Shown here: one piece after another, positions 60,262 through 61,410 of the stretch
How positions within the stretch are numbered: position 1 is the first letter of the stretch
How the letters are laid out: the number at the start of each line of letters is the position of its first letter
Assembly: GCA_029266525.1 (NCBI GenBank)
Contig: JAQSWQ010000014.1
Location: 1 to 61,410, forward strand
Direction of reading: 5' to 3'
Origin: Microvirga sp.
GTDB lineage: Bacteria > Pseudomonadota > Alphaproteobacteria > Rhizobiales > Beijerinckiaceae
DNA length: 61,410 nucleotides
Made by a program: the position numbers and the translations under genes
Notes under the pieces: generated by a model
Databases searched by the model: none
The model's input: only the letters and a program-made list of their open reading frames with translations
What the model was told of the DNA's origin: nothing

Positions 60262-60834
60262 ATGCAAGGCGAATTTGACTACGACGAGTCGGTCGATGTC
60301 TTCCTGAATGTCGAGGGTGCAACGCCCGTCGCTATGCGTGGGGTGTCACTTGCACGAGCTATCCAAGTGGTCGTTGACCAATGGCCGCCCTCGGGAGAGG
60401 GCAGCGTGCTGATCAATCGAGACGGCCCGGATATCACGTCGCATGACGAAGCTCTGGCGATCTACAAGCGAGACGACTTCCCACGTGCTCCCAAACCAAA
60501 CAAAGCGCCTGAATCGCTTGGGTGCACTCTCATGTCCAATCCGCCAAATCCCACAGACTCCTGTCTGAACAGCGATGCTCCCCCATCCACTCTCTCTGCA
60601 CCCATTCAGGCACTCTGGTGGGCAGCAAGGGGTTCATGGGATAGGGCGCATAGCCTTGTGCAAAACGATGGCAGCGCCGAGGCCGCGTGGGTCCATGCTC
60701 ACCTTCACCGCATCGAAGGCGATCTCGCCTATGCAAGTTGTTGGTATCGGAAGGCCGGGCGGAAAGTCTCGGGGGACCATCTCGAAACCGAACGCAACAG
60801 CATTGTCGCCGAGCTAATTCGAAGCTCGGTTTAG
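60262..60834 (+). CDS. Two-part hypothetical protein (probable fusion of small families)
   Basis: 190 residues. Residues 1-78 (FDYDESVDVFLNVEGATPVAMRGVSLARAIQVVVDQWPP) form a small unknown domain. From M91 (60532) the sequence MSNPPNPTDSCLNSDAPPSTLSAPIQALWWAARGSWDRAHSLVQ ... WVHAHLHRIEGDLAYASCWYRKAGR matches a widespread family of about 95-residue bacterial proteins that normally stands alone. Either two genes are fused here or translation also starts at 60532. A GGAGGC site precedes the first ATG. Confidence 0.65.
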   Translation: MQGEFDYDESVDVFLNVEGATPVAMRGVSLARAIQVVVDQWPPSGEGSVLINRDGPDITSHDEALAIYKRDDFPRAPKPNKAPESLGCTLMSNPPNPTDSCLNSDAPPSTLSAPIQALWWAARGSWDRAHSLVQNDGSAEAAWVHAHLHRIEGDLAYASCWYRKAGRKVSGDHLETERNSIVAELIRSSV

Positions 60835-60856
60835 AAGGGGGATCGGAGAAAGGCGC

Positions 60857-61150
60857 GTGCTCAAGAGTAAGGCATTTCCAATCGAGAAAATCTATGTGCC
60901 AGCCAAGCGGCGACAGACGCTCGACGTAGAGAAGGTTAGGCAAATCGCGGAGAGCATGCTGCAGAAGGGTCAGGAGACGCCCATTATGGTGCGTGAGGAT
61001 GGCGAGCGTCTCGTCCTGGTGGAGGGGCTTCACCGGCTGGAAGCTTGTCGGTCCTTAGGCGAGCAAACGATCCTGGGCTACCTAGTGCAGGCCAGGAAGC
61101 ACTCACGCGCCGCTCGCATCTCGGTGCCCGCCCGCATACGACCGGGGTGA
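60857..61150 (+). CDS. ParB N-terminal domain protein, short
   Basis: 97 residues from a GTG. FPIEKIYVPAKRRQTLDVEKVRQIAESMLQKGQETPIMVREDGERLVLVEGLHRLEACRSLGEQTI is the ParB/Srx-like NTPase domain, including the GLHRLEA box 2-type motif that contacts the nucleotide. The helix-turn-helix and dimer domains of partition ParB are missing, and the last about 15 residues drift. It is probably one of the short ParB-N proteins found on mobile elements, not a chromosome partition protein. Confidence 0.82.
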   Translation: MLKSKAFPIEKIYVPAKRRQTLDVEKVRQIAESMLQKGQETPIMVREDGERLVLVEGLHRLEACRSLGEQTILGYLVQARKHSRAARISVPARIRPG

Positions 61151-61171
61151 CGCCCTAACGCGAGTAGAGAC

Positions 61172-61410
61172 GTGGACCTTCAGAAGACGCTTTACACGGC
61201 TTCAACGTGGGTCCTGCCGGTCCTTATCGCGATCACTTTTCATGAGGCCGCACACGCATACGCCGCCTGGAAGCTCGGAGACGACACTGCTTACCGGCAA
61301 GGTCGCGTCACGTTCAATCCACTGAAGCATGTGGACCCGTTGGGAACGATCCTGATTCCCGCGCTCCTGCTCCTGACCGCCTCGCCATTCCTGTTTGGAT
61401 GGGCACGACC
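61172..61410 (+). CDS. M50 family site-2-type membrane metalloprotease, start only
   Basis: 79 residues of an open frame that runs off the window. The zinc-binding motif H-E-x-x-H is in [17 protein letters not shown], inside the first membrane helix, and [24 protein letters not shown] follows, the typical next block of Rip/SpoIVFB-like M50 enzymes. These cut substrates inside the membrane, often to release sigma factors. The start is a GTG at 61172. Confidence 0.85.
   Translation, partial: MDLQKTLYTASTWVLPVLIAITFHEAAHAYAAWKLGDDTAYRQGRVTFNPLKHVDPLGTILIPALLLLTASPFLFGWAR

Noticed and set aside
1-61410. CRISPR array, rRNA operon, transposase or insertion sequence
   Set aside because: No regularly spaced short repeats, no rRNA sequence and no transposase-like frame were seen on either strand.

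Overview
The window is high-GC DNA from an alphaproteobacterium, most likely Hyphomicrobiales (Rhizobiales), near Bradyrhizobiaceae/Xanthobacteraceae or relatives. The clues are an NDUFS4-type complex I gene, the order rpoZ-rsh-NYN-smpB/dapA-slt, many ABC_sub_bind binding proteins, dense ATGA gene overlaps, phasins, and a NepR-like protein beside sigma-EcfG-type promoter matches. This placement is inferred from gene content, not from a database search.

Layout. (1) 1-409: the last part of a tyrosine integrase points at the 3' end of an intact tRNA-Arg(TCT). This looks like the right end of a genomic island lying mostly to the left of the window. (2) 410-13299: housekeeping core, with complex I subunit, tRNA-Pro(TGG), DUF192, cold-shock, sirtuin, fabD, rpoZ-rsh, NYN, smpB, dapA and a lytic transglycosylase. 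(3) 13396-24389: seven full-length paralogous ABC_sub_bind substrate-binding genes, mostly joined by 4-base start/stop overlaps inside a repeated junction sequence. Decayed copies lie at both ends and in the middle. No permease or ATPase accompanies them. A vanadium-haloperoxidase/PAP2-like gene and a TPR gene lie between outlying remnants. (4) 24461-30974: tyrosinase with a small partner gene, alpha/beta hydrolase, OmpA/BON-like protein, an ABC-F ATPase without a standard start codon, and vapBC with a palindromic operator. (5) 31085-39220: gamma-glutamyltransferase, DUF1028 protein and a complete Dpp/Opp-type importer, probably a gamma-glutamyl peptide module. (6) 39224-52534: a catabolic cluster with divergent leuCD-like genes, a complete Liv-type importer, a PEP-mutase/isocitrate-lyase family lyase, hyuB-hyuA, an isochorismatase-fold protein lacking its catalytic cysteine, and an FAD oxidoreductase. 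In regions 5 and 6, a palindromic element of the same family sits between the binding-protein gene and the first permease gene.

(7) 53697-61410: a second island. It begins with the 3' half of a tRNA-Lys gene, cut in the anticodon loop. The region holds small lineage-specific genes: DUF3072, NepR-like, a single-domain response regulator, phasin-like proteins including a hemerythrin-phasin fusion, several microproteins, a ParB-N protein and the start of an M50 protease. Several GGAAC-N16/17-CGTT-like promoters suggest it is wired into the general stress response. The interval between the two tRNA sites therefore appears to be chromosome lying between two integrated elements.
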